Positions 30,382-39,337 of a stretch of 57,178 nt of DNA are shown piece by piece (the stretch's first letter is position 1; each line of letters starts with the position of its first letter). Origin of the DNA: Bacteroides rodentium JCM 16496 (GTDB lineage: Bacteria; Bacteroidota; Bacteroidia; Bacteroidales; Bacteroidaceae); the NCBI RefSeq assembly GCF_000614125.1, contig NZ_BAKJ01000034.1:1-57178 (forward strand). Reading direction: 5' to 3'. A model generated the notes under the pieces. That model did no database searches. It was not told the DNA's origin and saw only the letters and a list, made by a program, of their open reading frames with translations. Both the position numbers and the translations under genes were made by a program.

Positions 30382-30414
30382 AAAAATGTGTAAATTTAAA
30401 ATGATGTTTGTGTT

Positions 30415-31482
30415 ATGAAAAAGTATTGTTTGAATCTATTGTTATTTTTCCCCGTACTGTTGTTCGGACAATTAAGAAATAATGATGTTTACAAATTACC
30501 TGAAATGGGCAAAGACAATATCCGTGAGAATATCAATATTCCTGGGTTTGACGGCTATGAAGTCTTGAAATGTGATTTTCATATTCATACTGTTTTTTCG
30601 GATGGAAAAGTGTGGCCAGATATAAGGATAAATGAAGCTTGGCAACAAGGATTGGATGCCATAGCCATTACCGACCATATTGAATATCGACCTTTTAAAG
30701 ATAAAGTGTTTGGAGATTTGAATGAAAGTTATAATATTGCGAAGGAGCATGCCGACCATTTGGGGTTTATAGTTATCAAAGGGGCTGAGATTACGCGTAA
30801 TAAACCGATAGGACATCTCAATGCTTTGTTTATCAATGATGCCAACAAACTTGATTTGGAAGATCCTATTGATGCCTTGTATGAAGCTAAAAGACAAGGA
30901 GCATTTGTCATGTGGAACCATCCAGGGTGGCCTGATGATAAGAGCACTTTATATCCGGTTCACGAACAATTGCTCAAGGATAACTTGATAGACGGAGTTG
31001 AGACATTTAATTTCTTGGAGTATTATCCTCTTGCTTTTGATTATGCCAATGAATATAATTTAGCTTATATGGGTAATTCCGATATTCACCACCTCATCAC
31101 GGAAACTTATGGAGGTGAGAAATTGGCACGTCCTATAACATTGGTTTTTTCTTCTGAAAGGTCGGAAAAAGGGATAAAGGAAGCTTTGTTTGCCAAGCGT
31201 ACTGCTGTATTGTTCAATGGTTCCTTGGCTGGTAAAGACAATATACTTAGAAGACTTTTTAAGGCTTCAATACATGTCCGAAAAATAGAAAATAATAGTG
31301 GCTATACAGAATTGAGCAATACTTCGGATTTAAGTTTCATTCTTCTGATAAACAATTGTCGATATTGTTTATTTCCTAATAAAACTTTACGTATGAAATT
31401 ACCGGAAACAGGGAAAGTGATAGTGGAGAATTGTCATACAGGGAAGGATTCCAAATTGGAATTTATCCTACCACTACAGTAA
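30415..31482 (+). CDS. Secreted PHP-domain metal-dependent hydrolase
   Basis: The 355-residue protein has a signal peptide ending LLFGQ and a PHP domain with its metal-ligand motifs: DFHIHTVFSDG (about residues 54-64), ITDHIEY (about 83-89), GAEITR (about 123-128), MWNHPGW (about 166-172) and GNSDIHH (about 222-228). PHP proteins hydrolyse phosphoesters. Secreted versions occur next to glycan loci and could remove phosphate or phosphodiester decorations. It is followed after only 14 bp by the alpha-mannosidase gene. The phosphoesterase role is from the family; the substrate is unknown. Confidence 0.82.
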   Translation: MKKYCLNLLLFFPVLLFGQLRNNDVYKLPEMGKDNIRENINIPGFDGYEVLKCDFHIHTVFSDGKVWPDIRINEAWQQGLDAIAITDHIEYRPFKDKVFGDLNESYNIAKEHADHLGFIVIKGAEITRNKPIGHLNALFINDANKLDLEDPIDALYEAKRQGAFVMWNHPGWPDDKSTLYPVHEQLLKDNLIDGVETFNFLEYYPLAFDYANEYNLAYMGNSDIHHLITETYGGEKLARPITLVFSSERSEKGIKEALFAKRTAVLFNGSLAGKDNILRRLFKASIHVRKIENNSGYTELSNTSDLSFILLINNCRYCLFPNKTLRMKLPETGKVIVENCHTGKDSKLEFILPLQ

Positions 31483-31496
31483 TAACCAATGCACTT

Positions 31497-34349
31497 GTGA
31501 AACACTTGTTATTATCTATTTTATTTTTACTGGCAAGCAGTGTAGTACATGCACAAATGACGATGCATGACATTACCTATGACTCGCTTTACTGTTATAA
31601 AAAAAGAGTGGAACGTCTATGTGTCAGAGCTTATATCAAACTTACAGAATATAGCAACCAAATGCTGCAATTATCCTTTGGTGAAACTCCGCTTGTACCT
31701 GTCAAAGTGGCTAAGAATGGAATCGCAGAAGTATGGTTGCCATTGATAGGAGAAGAAGAGACTCTTTTAGCGTTTACTGGTAAACGGAAAAAATTGGTCA
31801 TTCATCAACAATACACTCCTTTGATACCCTCTGACTGGGGACATTTTAAAAATGGTACCATTCATATCATATCCTCTTCCCATCAGGATATAGCGTGGGT
31901 TAATTCTGCTGAGATATGTCGTCATGGACGTATTCATCAAATAATTGAACCTGCAATGAAAATGATAGATGATGACCCTGATTATGCTTTTGGTATGGAA
32001 CAAACGCTTAACTTGATGGAGTATTTGGAGGAATATCCAGAGAAAAAGGAGAAAGTGATGGAGAATTACCATAACGGGCGTTTTGTATGGGGAGCGACAT
32101 TCAATCAGTCATATGAAGGTCTGGAATCAGGAGAACAGTTGATTCGTCAGGCATATTATGGGCGTAAGTGGATTAAGGAGAATTTACCTGGCTGTGATGA
32201 TGTCACTGCATACAATGTCGATATTCCAGGACGCTCCATGCAGGCTCCCCAGATTTTTGCCAAAAGTGGAATTAAGAATCTGTTTATCTCCCGTATGCGC
32301 GAAGGTTTGTACAATTGGTATAGTCCTGACGGGTCAAAAATATTAACATACACTCCTTCTAATTACGGATGGGCTGTATTATATTGGCAGTTCTTTAATA
32401 AGGACGCTATTACAGCTTTCCATAAACTGCATCATCGTGCTGTGTTATGGAGTGATTATTATAAACGGCATAATATTCCTCCTCATTATGCCGTTGTAAT
32501 TAGTTATGATGCGGAAAAACCTGTTAACTATAAAAAAGTAATTGATGATTGGAATAGAATTGTTTCCATGGCAGAAGTTCCGTTACCTCATCTTCAGCAT
32601 TCTACTGCTGAAAGTTTCCTGAATATGGTTAATGCATCCGATACTGATTTCGAAAAAGTGGTTGGCGAACGTCCAAACTTATGGCTGTATATACATGGAC
32701 CGGCTCATTACCAGGCTATCAAAGCGAAACGTGAAGCTGGGGTTGTATTGCCTGCCGCTGAGATTTTTACTACGATTGATAAACTTCTGGAAGATAGCCT
32801 GCAAACTTATCCGACTGAACAATTTGATAGTGCATGGATATCTTCTATCTATCCGGATCATGGGTGGGGTGGCAAATTTGGAGAAGAAACGGATAGTATA
32901 TTCCGAAATAGATTAGAACAAGCCCGTGATATGGGAACTACCATATTAAATAAAACACTAACCTCTCTTGCATGTAAAATAGATGCAAGGCAAAATGTAA
33001 TTGTGGTATTCAATGACCTACCTTGGAAACGTTCTGGTATTGCATCTATAATAATTGATTCTGCAGAGACTCGTCAATGTATCGTAAAAGATAGTAAGGG
33101 AAGAATTGTTCCATCTCAAGTGCAAAAAGATAAAATCTACTTTGAAATCAAGGATATTCCTTCCATAGGTTATCAGACTTATTATCTTTCACGAGGAGAG
33201 CAATGTAGGGTTTTACCTGAAAATATTCAGCAATCTGCCAATTATTACGAAAATGAGTTTTATAGAATATCGTTTGGTAATGGGGGAATACAGAGCTTGA
33301 TAGATAAACAACTTCGCAAAGAAATATTGAATACTATACGGTATAAGGGTGGTGATGTGCTGAACCTTGAATATAAGGGTAATGGTGCAGGTGAATTTAC
33401 TCAGATTACTGGCTTTACTCCTGGAGATTTGAAAGCGCTTAGTGGTAATCAGACGGTCTGGAGTGTTACAGATACAGGTCCGTTATTTACTGTCTTTCGT
33501 AATGAACAAACCGTAAAGGAAGGATTGGTTATACAAGAAATTCGTATTTTCCATAACGATAAAAAGATAGATTTCGATGTGGAAATTGATTATGACGGCA
33601 CACATAACCGTCAGTTACGTATTGCTTTTCCACTGAATATGGCACAAGCGGCGATCAACTATGAAGTACCAATGGCTATTCTTCAGGTCGGTAAGGATGA
33701 GATGCGAGGAGCAGCCGGTGGATGGTCTTGGTGGGGAGCTTATACACAGGAACCCAAAGAAATACATCCGCGTGAGATTCAAAATTTTATTTCTGCAAAC
33801 GGTTCGGACTATGGGGTTACATTGTCATCTGAGGTTGCGGTTGCTGACTGGATTGATCCTGCTGTAGAAGGCTCTGATTTTCCAGTATTGCAAGGTGTAT
33901 TGCTTTCGTCTCATAAAAGCTGTCATGGATTAGGCAATTGGTATCATCAAACAGGTAAGCATCATTTTTCCTTTTCTTTATTGTCTCATCGGCAGGGATG
34001 GAAAAATGGATATCAATTTGGCATTGAAGGAAACCATCCGTTTCTGACAGCTATAAAAACAAACAAGAGAGGATTATTGCCGGATAGTAATAGTTTTATA
34101 ACTACCTCAAATCCTTTTGTTGCTGTCAGTATTATGAAGAAGGCAGACAATGATAATGGAGTTATTTTGCGACTTACCGAAATGGAAGGGAAAGATACGG
34201 AAGTAAAGATAACGTTGCCTTTTGAAGTAAAGAAAGTCATCAAAACCAATATGATTGAAGAAGAAATGGAAGAAGTTGATACAAATGGAAAAAATATTAA
34301 GTTATTCTTGGGACATCATGCAATAGAAACGTTCAAGCTGATATTTTAA
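31497..34349 (+). CDS. GH38 alpha-mannosidase
   Basis: I place the start at GTG 31497, which gives a textbook signal peptide (MKHLLLSILF to VVHAQ) and a 950-residue protein; the reading frame is open further upstream, but that would overlap the PHP gene. GH38 motifs: SSSHQDIAW supplies zinc ligands H129 and D131, and YNVDIPGRS supplies nucleophile D242, followed by family segments such as HGPAHYQ and DHGWGGKFGEETD. The enzyme is a retaining, Zn-dependent alpha-mannosidase, here exported. It indicates that the target glycan carries alpha-linked mannose, as mannose caps or a mannan core would. The C-terminal third is the usual beta-sandwich domain. The family is secure; the exact linkage is not. 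Confidence 0.88.
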   Translation: MKHLLLSILFLLASSVVHAQMTMHDITYDSLYCYKKRVERLCVRAYIKLTEYSNQMLQLSFGETPLVPVKVAKNGIAEVWLPLIGEEETLLAFTGKRKKLVIHQQYTPLIPSDWGHFKNGTIHIISSSHQDIAWVNSAEICRHGRIHQIIEPAMKMIDDDPDYAFGMEQTLNLMEYLEEYPEKKEKVMENYHNGRFVWGATFNQSYEGLESGEQLIRQAYYGRKWIKENLPGCDDVTAYNVDIPGRSMQAPQIFAKSGIKNLFISRMREGLYNWYSPDGSKILTYTPSNYGWAVLYWQFFNKDAITAFHKLHHRAVLWSDYYKRHNIPPHYAVVISYDAEKPVNYKKVIDDWNRIVSMAEVPLPHLQHSTAESFLNMVNASDTDFEKVVGERPNLWLYIHGPAHYQAIKAKREAGVVLPAAEIFTTIDKLLEDSLQTYPTEQFDSAWISSIYPDHGWGGKFGEETDSIFRNRLEQARDMGTTILNKTLTSLACKIDARQNVIVVFNDLPWKRSGIASIIIDSAETRQCIVKDSKGRIVPSQVQKDKIYFEIKDIPSIGYQTYYLSRGEQCRVLPENIQQSANYYENEFYRISFGNGGIQSLIDKQLRKEILNTIRYKGGDVLNLEYKGNGAGEFTQITGFTPGDLKALSGNQTVWSVTDTGPLFTVFRNEQTVKEGLVIQEIRIFHNDKKIDFDVEIDYDGTHNRQLRIAFPLNMAQAAINYEVPMAILQVGKDEMRGAAGGWSWWGAYTQEPKEIHPREIQNFISANGSDYGVTLSSEVAVADWIDPAVEGSDFPVLQGVLLSSHKSCHGLGNWYHQTGKHHFSFSLLSHRQGWKNGYQFGIEGNHPFLTAIKTNKRGLLPDSNSFITTSNPFVAVSIMKKADNDNGVILRLTEMEGKDTEVKITLPFEVKKVIKTNMIEEEMEEVDTNGKNIKLFLGHHAIETFKLIF

Positions 34350-34431
34350 TATTGTTGTTTTTATACCTCAAATTTATAATATCAGAAAAATGATATCTAT
34401 TATTTCAAAATTAATAATTTAACATATAAAT

Positions 34432-36567
34432 ATGTGCAAAAGATACAGGGTACTTTTCTATCTGCTCTTTTCCTTCACATTTTTCCATTGCCAAGTATGG
34501 GGACAGTATCGGTGGGAGGGGATGGAAGTTGCTCAACCGCCGATAATTCAAGCTCCGTCAGATAGCATCATGTGGAAGGATTTCAAAAAGTCTCTTTGGG
34601 AATGGAGAAAACTGGTCCGTCAGAACATAGGATATAATACTTCCTTTTATGATAGGGCAGATTTCCAATGGGTAAGATCTGCATTTAAATGTTGTTTTTT
34701 GATGATGTATGATCAGAGTTTTTACGATCGAAATTCTAATCGTTACACAATTGACAAGATTTTGGACGAAGGGCAACAGAGATTTGGAGGATATGATATT
34801 GTTGTATTATGGCACGCGTATCCTCGTATTGGACTTGATTGGAGGAATCAATTTGATTTTTATCGGGAAATGCCTGGTGGGTTAGATGCTTTGAAGGAGG
34901 TTGCGGATGAATTTCACAAACGGAACATAAAGGTTTATATTAATTATAACCCTTGGGATGTGGGAACACATAGGGAAAAAGATGTTGAAGCATTGACTTC
35001 TATTGTAAAGACCATAGGTGCTGATGGTATTTTTTTAGATACTATGGAATGTGGTCCTATACAATTGCGGAAAGAATTGGATGCGGCTCGAAGTGGAGTC
35101 GTACTTGAGAGTGAATTGGCTCTTCCTATTGAAGAAATCTTTTCGCACCATATGTCTTGGGCACAATGGTTTCAGGATTCTTATGTGCCAGGAATACTGC
35201 GTAATAAATGGATCGAGCCCCGTCATATTCAACATGGCATTAGTCGTTGGTCAGACGATAAGTCAAAAGAATTGCAGACTGCTTGGATGAATGGTAGTGG
35301 CATGATGATTTGGGAGAATGTTTTTGGCCAGTGGGTAGGGTGGTCCCCTCGTGATTGCTACATATTAAAGACAATGTCAGGAATTCAGCGTTATTTCTAT
35401 AAAATATTTACTTCTGATAGATGGGAACCATTGGTGACAAATGTATTGGCAACAGATGTTTATGCAAACTTGTGGTATGATGATAATTGTCGTTTATGGA
35501 CATTGGCGAATAGGGCTTATATACAAAAAGACGGGCCTTTGTTGTGTGTAGACCCGGATGAAGATTGGACCTATTACGATTTGGTGTCCGGAAATGAGGT
35601 CTTTCCTGATGCTTTAGGTGTGATTAAGGGACAGGTGATTCCTCGTGGTATTGGTTGTATTGTCGCATTTAGAAAGACCAACGTGCCTGAGGATTTTGCG
35701 GATTTACTTTCTTTACAAGCACTTACAGCTAAAGAAAAGACATATGATATCCAGCCTGAGCAGTTGAAGGCTGTTTTAAAGCAGGTGGCTTCAACAAAGT
35801 TATATGAGAAAGTACCTCAGGGAATGGTTTTAATAGATGATTATGAAGGGGAATTGTCTGTAGTTTTTAGTTGTAGGGAAGTTGGCTATTATAGTTCTTT
35901 AGAACGTGACTTCATTAATAGGGGACCTACCGTCCTTCATCAAAAGATAACTTTATCTCGTAATGTTCAGGTTGAACATGTTGCAATAGATGAAACTCCT
36001 GTCACTAATGTTCAGTACAAGCAGTTTTTAGAGGAAACAGGATATAAGCCTCGTTGTCCTGAAAATTTCTTGCGCCATTGGACTGATGGAAAAATTCCTA
36101 TAGGTATGGAAGAACATCCTGTTGTATATGTTGATTTAGACGATGCGAGAGCATATGCAAAATGGGCTGGTAAACGGCTACCTCGTGAGGAAGAATGGCA
36201 GTTGGCTGCTGCAGGTAAGGAGAAAAATAAATATCCGTGGGGGAATGAGATGCAGCCGGGATGTTGTAATGAAAATATTGATGGTCGGACTACTCCTGTT
36301 AAATCTTATCCTAAAGGAAAATCTGTGTGTGGGGCATGGGACATGTGCTCTAATGTTTGGGAATTGACGGAAAGTGAATATAATGATGGACGTAATCGTT
36401 TTTGTATACTGAAAGGAGGTAGCTGTTATAAAGCGCAAGGATCTGACTGGTATTTTGATGGTGGCGTTCAAACAACAGATTTTGCAGCTAAACAATTATT
36501 GCTATATCCGGGAATTGACCGTTGTGGTACAGTTGGTTTTCGCTGTGTTGTAGATATTAATCAATGA
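34432..36567 (+). CDS. TIM-barrel hydrolase-like domain fused to an FGE-sulfatase (SUMF1) domain
   Basis: The 711-residue secreted protein (signal peptide ending QVWGQ) has two parts. Residues about 40-470 resemble a (beta/alpha)8 glycosidase, with FGGYDIVVLWHAYPRIG, KVYINYNPWDVGTH, ADGIFLDTMECG (probable strand-4 acid region) and VLESELALP. The carbohydrate-barrel family is not one I recognise. Residues about 485-709 are a formylglycine-generating-enzyme-like/SUMF1 domain: VAIDETPVTNVQYKQFLEETG, PVVYVDLDDARAYAKWAGKRLPREEEWQLAAAG, YPWGNE, GAWDMCSNVWELTES, ILKGGSCY and GFRCV. No sulfatase is encoded in the window, so the SUMF1 domain is more likely a carbohydrate-binding or structural module than a sulfatase activator. 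It is the last gene of the PUL. Confidence 0.72.
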   Translation: MCKRYRVLFYLLFSFTFFHCQVWGQYRWEGMEVAQPPIIQAPSDSIMWKDFKKSLWEWRKLVRQNIGYNTSFYDRADFQWVRSAFKCCFLMMYDQSFYDRNSNRYTIDKILDEGQQRFGGYDIVVLWHAYPRIGLDWRNQFDFYREMPGGLDALKEVADEFHKRNIKVYINYNPWDVGTHREKDVEALTSIVKTIGADGIFLDTMECGPIQLRKELDAARSGVVLESELALPIEEIFSHHMSWAQWFQDSYVPGILRNKWIEPRHIQHGISRWSDDKSKELQTAWMNGSGMMIWENVFGQWVGWSPRDCYILKTMSGIQRYFYKIFTSDRWEPLVTNVLATDVYANLWYDDNCRLWTLANRAYIQKDGPLLCVDPDEDWTYYDLVSGNEVFPDALGVIKGQVIPRGIGCIVAFRKTNVPEDFADLLSLQALTAKEKTYDIQPEQLKAVLKQVASTKLYEKVPQGMVLIDDYEGELSVVFSCREVGYYSSLERDFINRGPTVLHQKITLSRNVQVEHVAIDETPVTNVQYKQFLEETGYKPRCPENFLRHWTDGKIPIGMEEHPVVYVDLDDARAYAKWAGKRLPREEEWQLAAAGKEKNKYPWGNEMQPGCCNENIDGRTTPVKSYPKGKSVCGAWDMCSNVWELTESEYNDGRNRFCILKGGSCYKAQGSDWYFDGGVQTTDFAAKQLLLYPGIDRCGTVGFRCVVDINQ

Positions 36568-37026
36568 AATAATGTTCCTATAGAATGATATAATAATCCT
36601 TTTATTTTGATTATGATTGTTTTAGGAGTATTTCAAGAATTTGCGCACTTATGGAAGAGTATGAGAGAAAACTAGATCTGATGTTGTGTTTTTGGGGGAA
36701 TGTGATACTATATGCTGATTACTAATAGTGAGAGATATTATTTGTGCAATTAAAATATTTTTCTAAATTCAAATTCATCATAGGGGAGACGTGTCTGTGA
36801 AGATATGGCTTCCCGCTTTTTATAGATGAAGAAGATAGAAGCAAGCGTTCGGTGTATGTACGGTTCAAGTCTGTTCTTTCGGAAAAAGCCTGGTTGAATG
36901 AGAAGAAAGGAGAGGCCATTGAAGCTGTCATGTTTTCTCCTTTTATACCGCTTGTCAAGGATGTAGTCTTTTTGTCCCTTCCCACGTATTTTATAGCAAT
37001 ATGACTGTTGCATTCATTCTTTTCCT
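36568..37026. other. Intergenic region after the PUL, no gene recognised
   Basis: About 460 bp without a supportable gene. Two overlapping - strand frames of 87 codons can be opened between 36722 and 37013, but they carry no recognisable domain, overlap each other and lack a ribosome-binding site. The segment may be a fragment of a lost gene. Confidence 0.4.
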
Positions 37027-37034
37027 TATTTTTG
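37027..37034 (+). promoter_or_regulatory. -7 box of the response-regulator promoter
   Basis: TATTTTTG matches TAnnTTTG and lies 20 nt before the ATG at 37055. A TTG at 37008-37010 is only 16 nt upstream, shorter than usual. The box lies inside the longer open frame, which supports the downstream start. Confidence 0.45.
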
Positions 37035-37054
37035 CAATATATAATAAACGCATT

Positions 37055-37753
37055 ATGATAAAGTTATTGTTGGTAGAAGACGATGCAAGCTTGAGATATA
37101 TAGTTCAGGGCGGGTTGGAAGATATGATAGGCGGTTATGAAGTGATTGCTGCCGCCAATGGCGAGGAGGGCTTGAAACAGTGGAAAGAACAACATCCTGA
37201 TGTGATAGTATCTGATATAGAAATGCCCGTTATGAACGGTTACGAGATGGTGAAGCGTATCCGCGAGACAGATGGGGAAACTCCGATTCTGTTCTCCTCT
37301 GCCCTGATATCTCCTAAAGATGTGGTAAAAGGTTATGAAATCGGTGCCAATAACTATATAAAGAAACCGTTCATTCCCGAAGAACTGGATGCACATGTCC
37401 ACGCCTTATTGAAGCTTTCCAAAGGCGAAAAATCGAAAGACACGAGTCAATGCTACAAGATAGGCAAGGAATATGTGTTGGATGCCACACATGCCACTTT
37501 GAAACATGCTTCGGGTGTAAACAAGACTTTGACTGTGCGCGAGACAGGTTTGTTGCAGATGCTTTGTGAGAAGCGGGGAGACGTTATCCGCCGGGAAGCT
37601 GTCTTGGATAAATTCTGGAATACGGAAGATGATTACTTTGCTTCCCGCAGCCTGGATGTATTTGTGACGAAACTTCGGAAACTTCTTTCGGAAGACGAGT
37701 CGGTAACCATTAAAACAGTGAAAGGAGTAGGATTGATACTGATAGAAAATTAA
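37055..37753 (+). CDS. OmpR-family response regulator
   Basis: Using ATG 37055 (MIKLLLVEDDASLR) the protein has 232 residues. The receiver domain (1-120) has the acidic pocket ED (9-10), the phosphoacceptor D54 in IVSDIEMP and the conserved Lys in NNYIKKPF. A winged-helix DNA-binding domain follows (about 135-232: LTVRETGLLQMLCEKRGDVIRREAVLDKFW, SLDVFVTKLRKLL, VKGVGLILI). It is cytosolic and controls transcription when phosphorylated. The only histidine kinase in the window is at 42947-44248 on the other strand; pairing is possible (an RprX/RprY-like arrangement) but is not shown by adjacency. Confidence 0.9.
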   Translation: MIKLLLVEDDASLRYIVQGGLEDMIGGYEVIAAANGEEGLKQWKEQHPDVIVSDIEMPVMNGYEMVKRIRETDGETPILFSSALISPKDVVKGYEIGANNYIKKPFIPEELDAHVHALLKLSKGEKSKDTSQCYKIGKEYVLDATHATLKHASGVNKTLTVRETGLLQMLCEKRGDVIRREAVLDKFWNTEDDYFASRSLDVFVTKLRKLLSEDESVTIKTVKGVGLILIEN

Positions 37754-37818
37754 TAATGTATCCTTCTATATTGCAATAATTTAGCAGTAGATGTACAGTT
37801 CTTCTGGTTTATTTTCGT

Positions 37819-37826
37819 TATTTTTG
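37819..37826 (+). promoter_or_regulatory. -7 box upstream of the secreted barrel-like protein
   Basis: TATTTTTG matches TAnnTTTG, 37 nt before the ATG at 37864. No good -33 element was seen. A strong Shine-Dalgarno-like AAGGAGGG occurs at 37853-37860, unusual for this phylum, and fixes the start at 37864. Confidence 0.45.
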
Positions 37827-37863
37827 TATAGCAGTATTATATGAATATAAAGAAGGAGGGTAT

Positions 37864-38730
37864 ATGCGTATAAAACAGAAAGTCAGTATCTCTTGTCTTG
37901 GTGTCCGTTTGGGAATCTGCCTGCTGTTGGCTTTTGTGCCGCAATTGCTTTTTGCGCAGGAAGACAGTGTACGTTTCATTCGTGACAGTATACGGCTACA
38001 GCCGGAATTCAATGAATCTCTATTCTCTCCTTTTGAGCTTCCTTCTGAAAACTCTGCCCCTTTTCCCATGTTTCATCCGGAACACTCCTATTCCCTGCCC
38101 GATTTTTCACTGAAAGAGTCTCTCCGTTTGCCTTATCAGACCAATCCTTCCCTGCTGTTTCGGGGAGATTACAGCGCAAGCGGTGTATTAAGACAGTTTC
38201 CTCACGGCATGTTGTTCGGTTCCGGTGGGCAGACCAGCGTACCGGGTATCGGACGTTTCAACAATGCTTCCCTGGGATATCAGCACGCCTTTAACCAAAG
38301 GCTGACGCTCCAGCTTGGCGTAGATGCCATGAAGATAAATATGATTCATTCCACCGGGCAGGCTTTCAGTACTTCGGGAGCTTTGCGGTATCAGGCTTCG
38401 GACCGTGTAGCTTTTAAGGTTTTCGGTTCGTATGCCATAGGAAATACTTACGGGATGGATACCCACCGCTACGGTGCCACCATGTCTTTGGATATGTCCG
38501 AACGTTTTGGTATGGAAGTCGGGGTACAACGTTATTACGATGCTTATCGCGGTCGTTGGGAGACGGTTCCCGTTGTGATTCCTTATTATAATTTCGACAA
38601 GTTTAAACTGGGTCTGGATGTAGGTGGAATCTTGTATGAGATTCTGCGCAACACCGTCCTTGATAATAGAGGGGGCAGTGGCGGAGCGACTATTGTCCCA
38701 CCACGTTTTCAGATGCCGCCATTACGATAA
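37864..38730 (+). CDS. Conserved secreted, outer-membrane-barrel-like protein of unknown function
   Basis: The 288-residue product has a signal peptide ending LLFAQE. After a Pro-rich stretch (about 45-85) come alternating hydrophobic/polar strands (ASLGYQHAFNQRLTLQLGVDAM, VAFKVFGSYAIGNTYGMD, FGMEVGVQRYYDAYRGRWETVPVVIPYY, FKLGLDVGGILYEIL). These fit a small outer-membrane beta-barrel. The tail (RGGSGGATIVPPRFQMPP) is low in complexity. I recognise no named family. It lies downstream of the response regulator with its own likely promoter, and converges with the DinB gene. Confidence 0.6.
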   Translation: MRIKQKVSISCLGVRLGICLLLAFVPQLLFAQEDSVRFIRDSIRLQPEFNESLFSPFELPSENSAPFPMFHPEHSYSLPDFSLKESLRLPYQTNPSLLFRGDYSASGVLRQFPHGMLFGSGGQTSVPGIGRFNNASLGYQHAFNQRLTLQLGVDAMKINMIHSTGQAFSTSGALRYQASDRVAFKVFGSYAIGNTYGMDTHRYGATMSLDMSERFGMEVGVQRYYDAYRGRWETVPVVIPYYNFDKFKLGLDVGGILYEILRNTVLDNRGGSGGATIVPPRFQMPPLR

Positions 38731-38750
38731 AATAAGTATGAATCTACTTG

Positions 38751-39275
38751 TCATTCCCTCATCCATTTAGTGGGATAGCCTAATGCTGATTTGATTGCTT
38801 CCATTTCAGCACTGTGCCACATTTCATGCTTGAAACACCAGGATAAGGCTTCGTATTTATTGTTGGCTATAGGATGTTTGAAAGGAATCGGTTCTATTGC
38901 TTCCGGTAGAATACTGTCATCCAATTGGGATAGACTGTGGATGCAAATCTCATGAACAGCATCAAGTTGTGTTTTTAGTTTTGCAGGGACAATCAGATTT
39001 TCCTCTATGGAACGATGAAGGGTTCCCATCCCATTGAATAGTTTTATATAACCAATGATTGGAATCGTTTTCCAGACAACCTCATTTCTACCGGTAATGC
39101 AACTGATAGCATGAAAATTCTGGCTGATCATCAAATGCCCTACTTGCCATGCAAAGTTTGAATCGGTACCTTCTGGTATGGTGTACCATAAATTCTCCGG
39201 TAGTTCCGATATTAGACGGTTTACAAAGTTACGTGATTCGATAATTTGTTCTTTTAGAAAATTAATCTTGCTCAT
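38751..39275 (-). CDS. DinB-family (DinB_2) metal-binding protein
   Basis: The 174-residue, four-helix-bundle-type protein has the three metal-ligand histidines of the DinB superfamily: H47 in WQVGHLMIS, H150 and H154 in FKHEMWHSAEM. Members are cytosolic. Some act as thiol-dependent transferases; many are uncharacterised. It lies just downstream of, and co-oriented with, the ECF sigma-factor gene (62 bp gap), so the two probably form one transcription unit and DinB may be a target of the sigma factor. The function cannot be stated further. Confidence 0.8.
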   Translation of the reverse strand: MSKINFLKEQIIESRNFVNRLISELPENLWYTIPEGTDSNFAWQVGHLMISQNFHAISCITGRNEVVWKTIPIIGYIKLFNGMGTLHRSIEENLIVPAKLKTQLDAVHEICIHSLSQLDDSILPEAIEPIPFKHPIANNKYEALSWCFKHEMWHSAEMEAIKSALGYPTKWMRE

Positions 39276-39337
39276 AATTCTTTTTGTTTAGAGTTATATA
39301 TAGTAGTTAGTGAGCAAGCCTTCTTTTCTGTGACAAC

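Noticed and set aside
31431..31496. Upstream extension of the GH38 start to TTG 31431
   Set aside because: It would overlap the PHP gene by about 50 bases and place 22 non-hydrophobic residues before a perfect signal peptide. GTG 31497 fits better.
36722..37013. Two overlapping 87-codon - strand frames after the PUL
   Set aside because: No ribosome-binding site, no domain, mutual overlap. I could not exclude a fragment of a lost gene.
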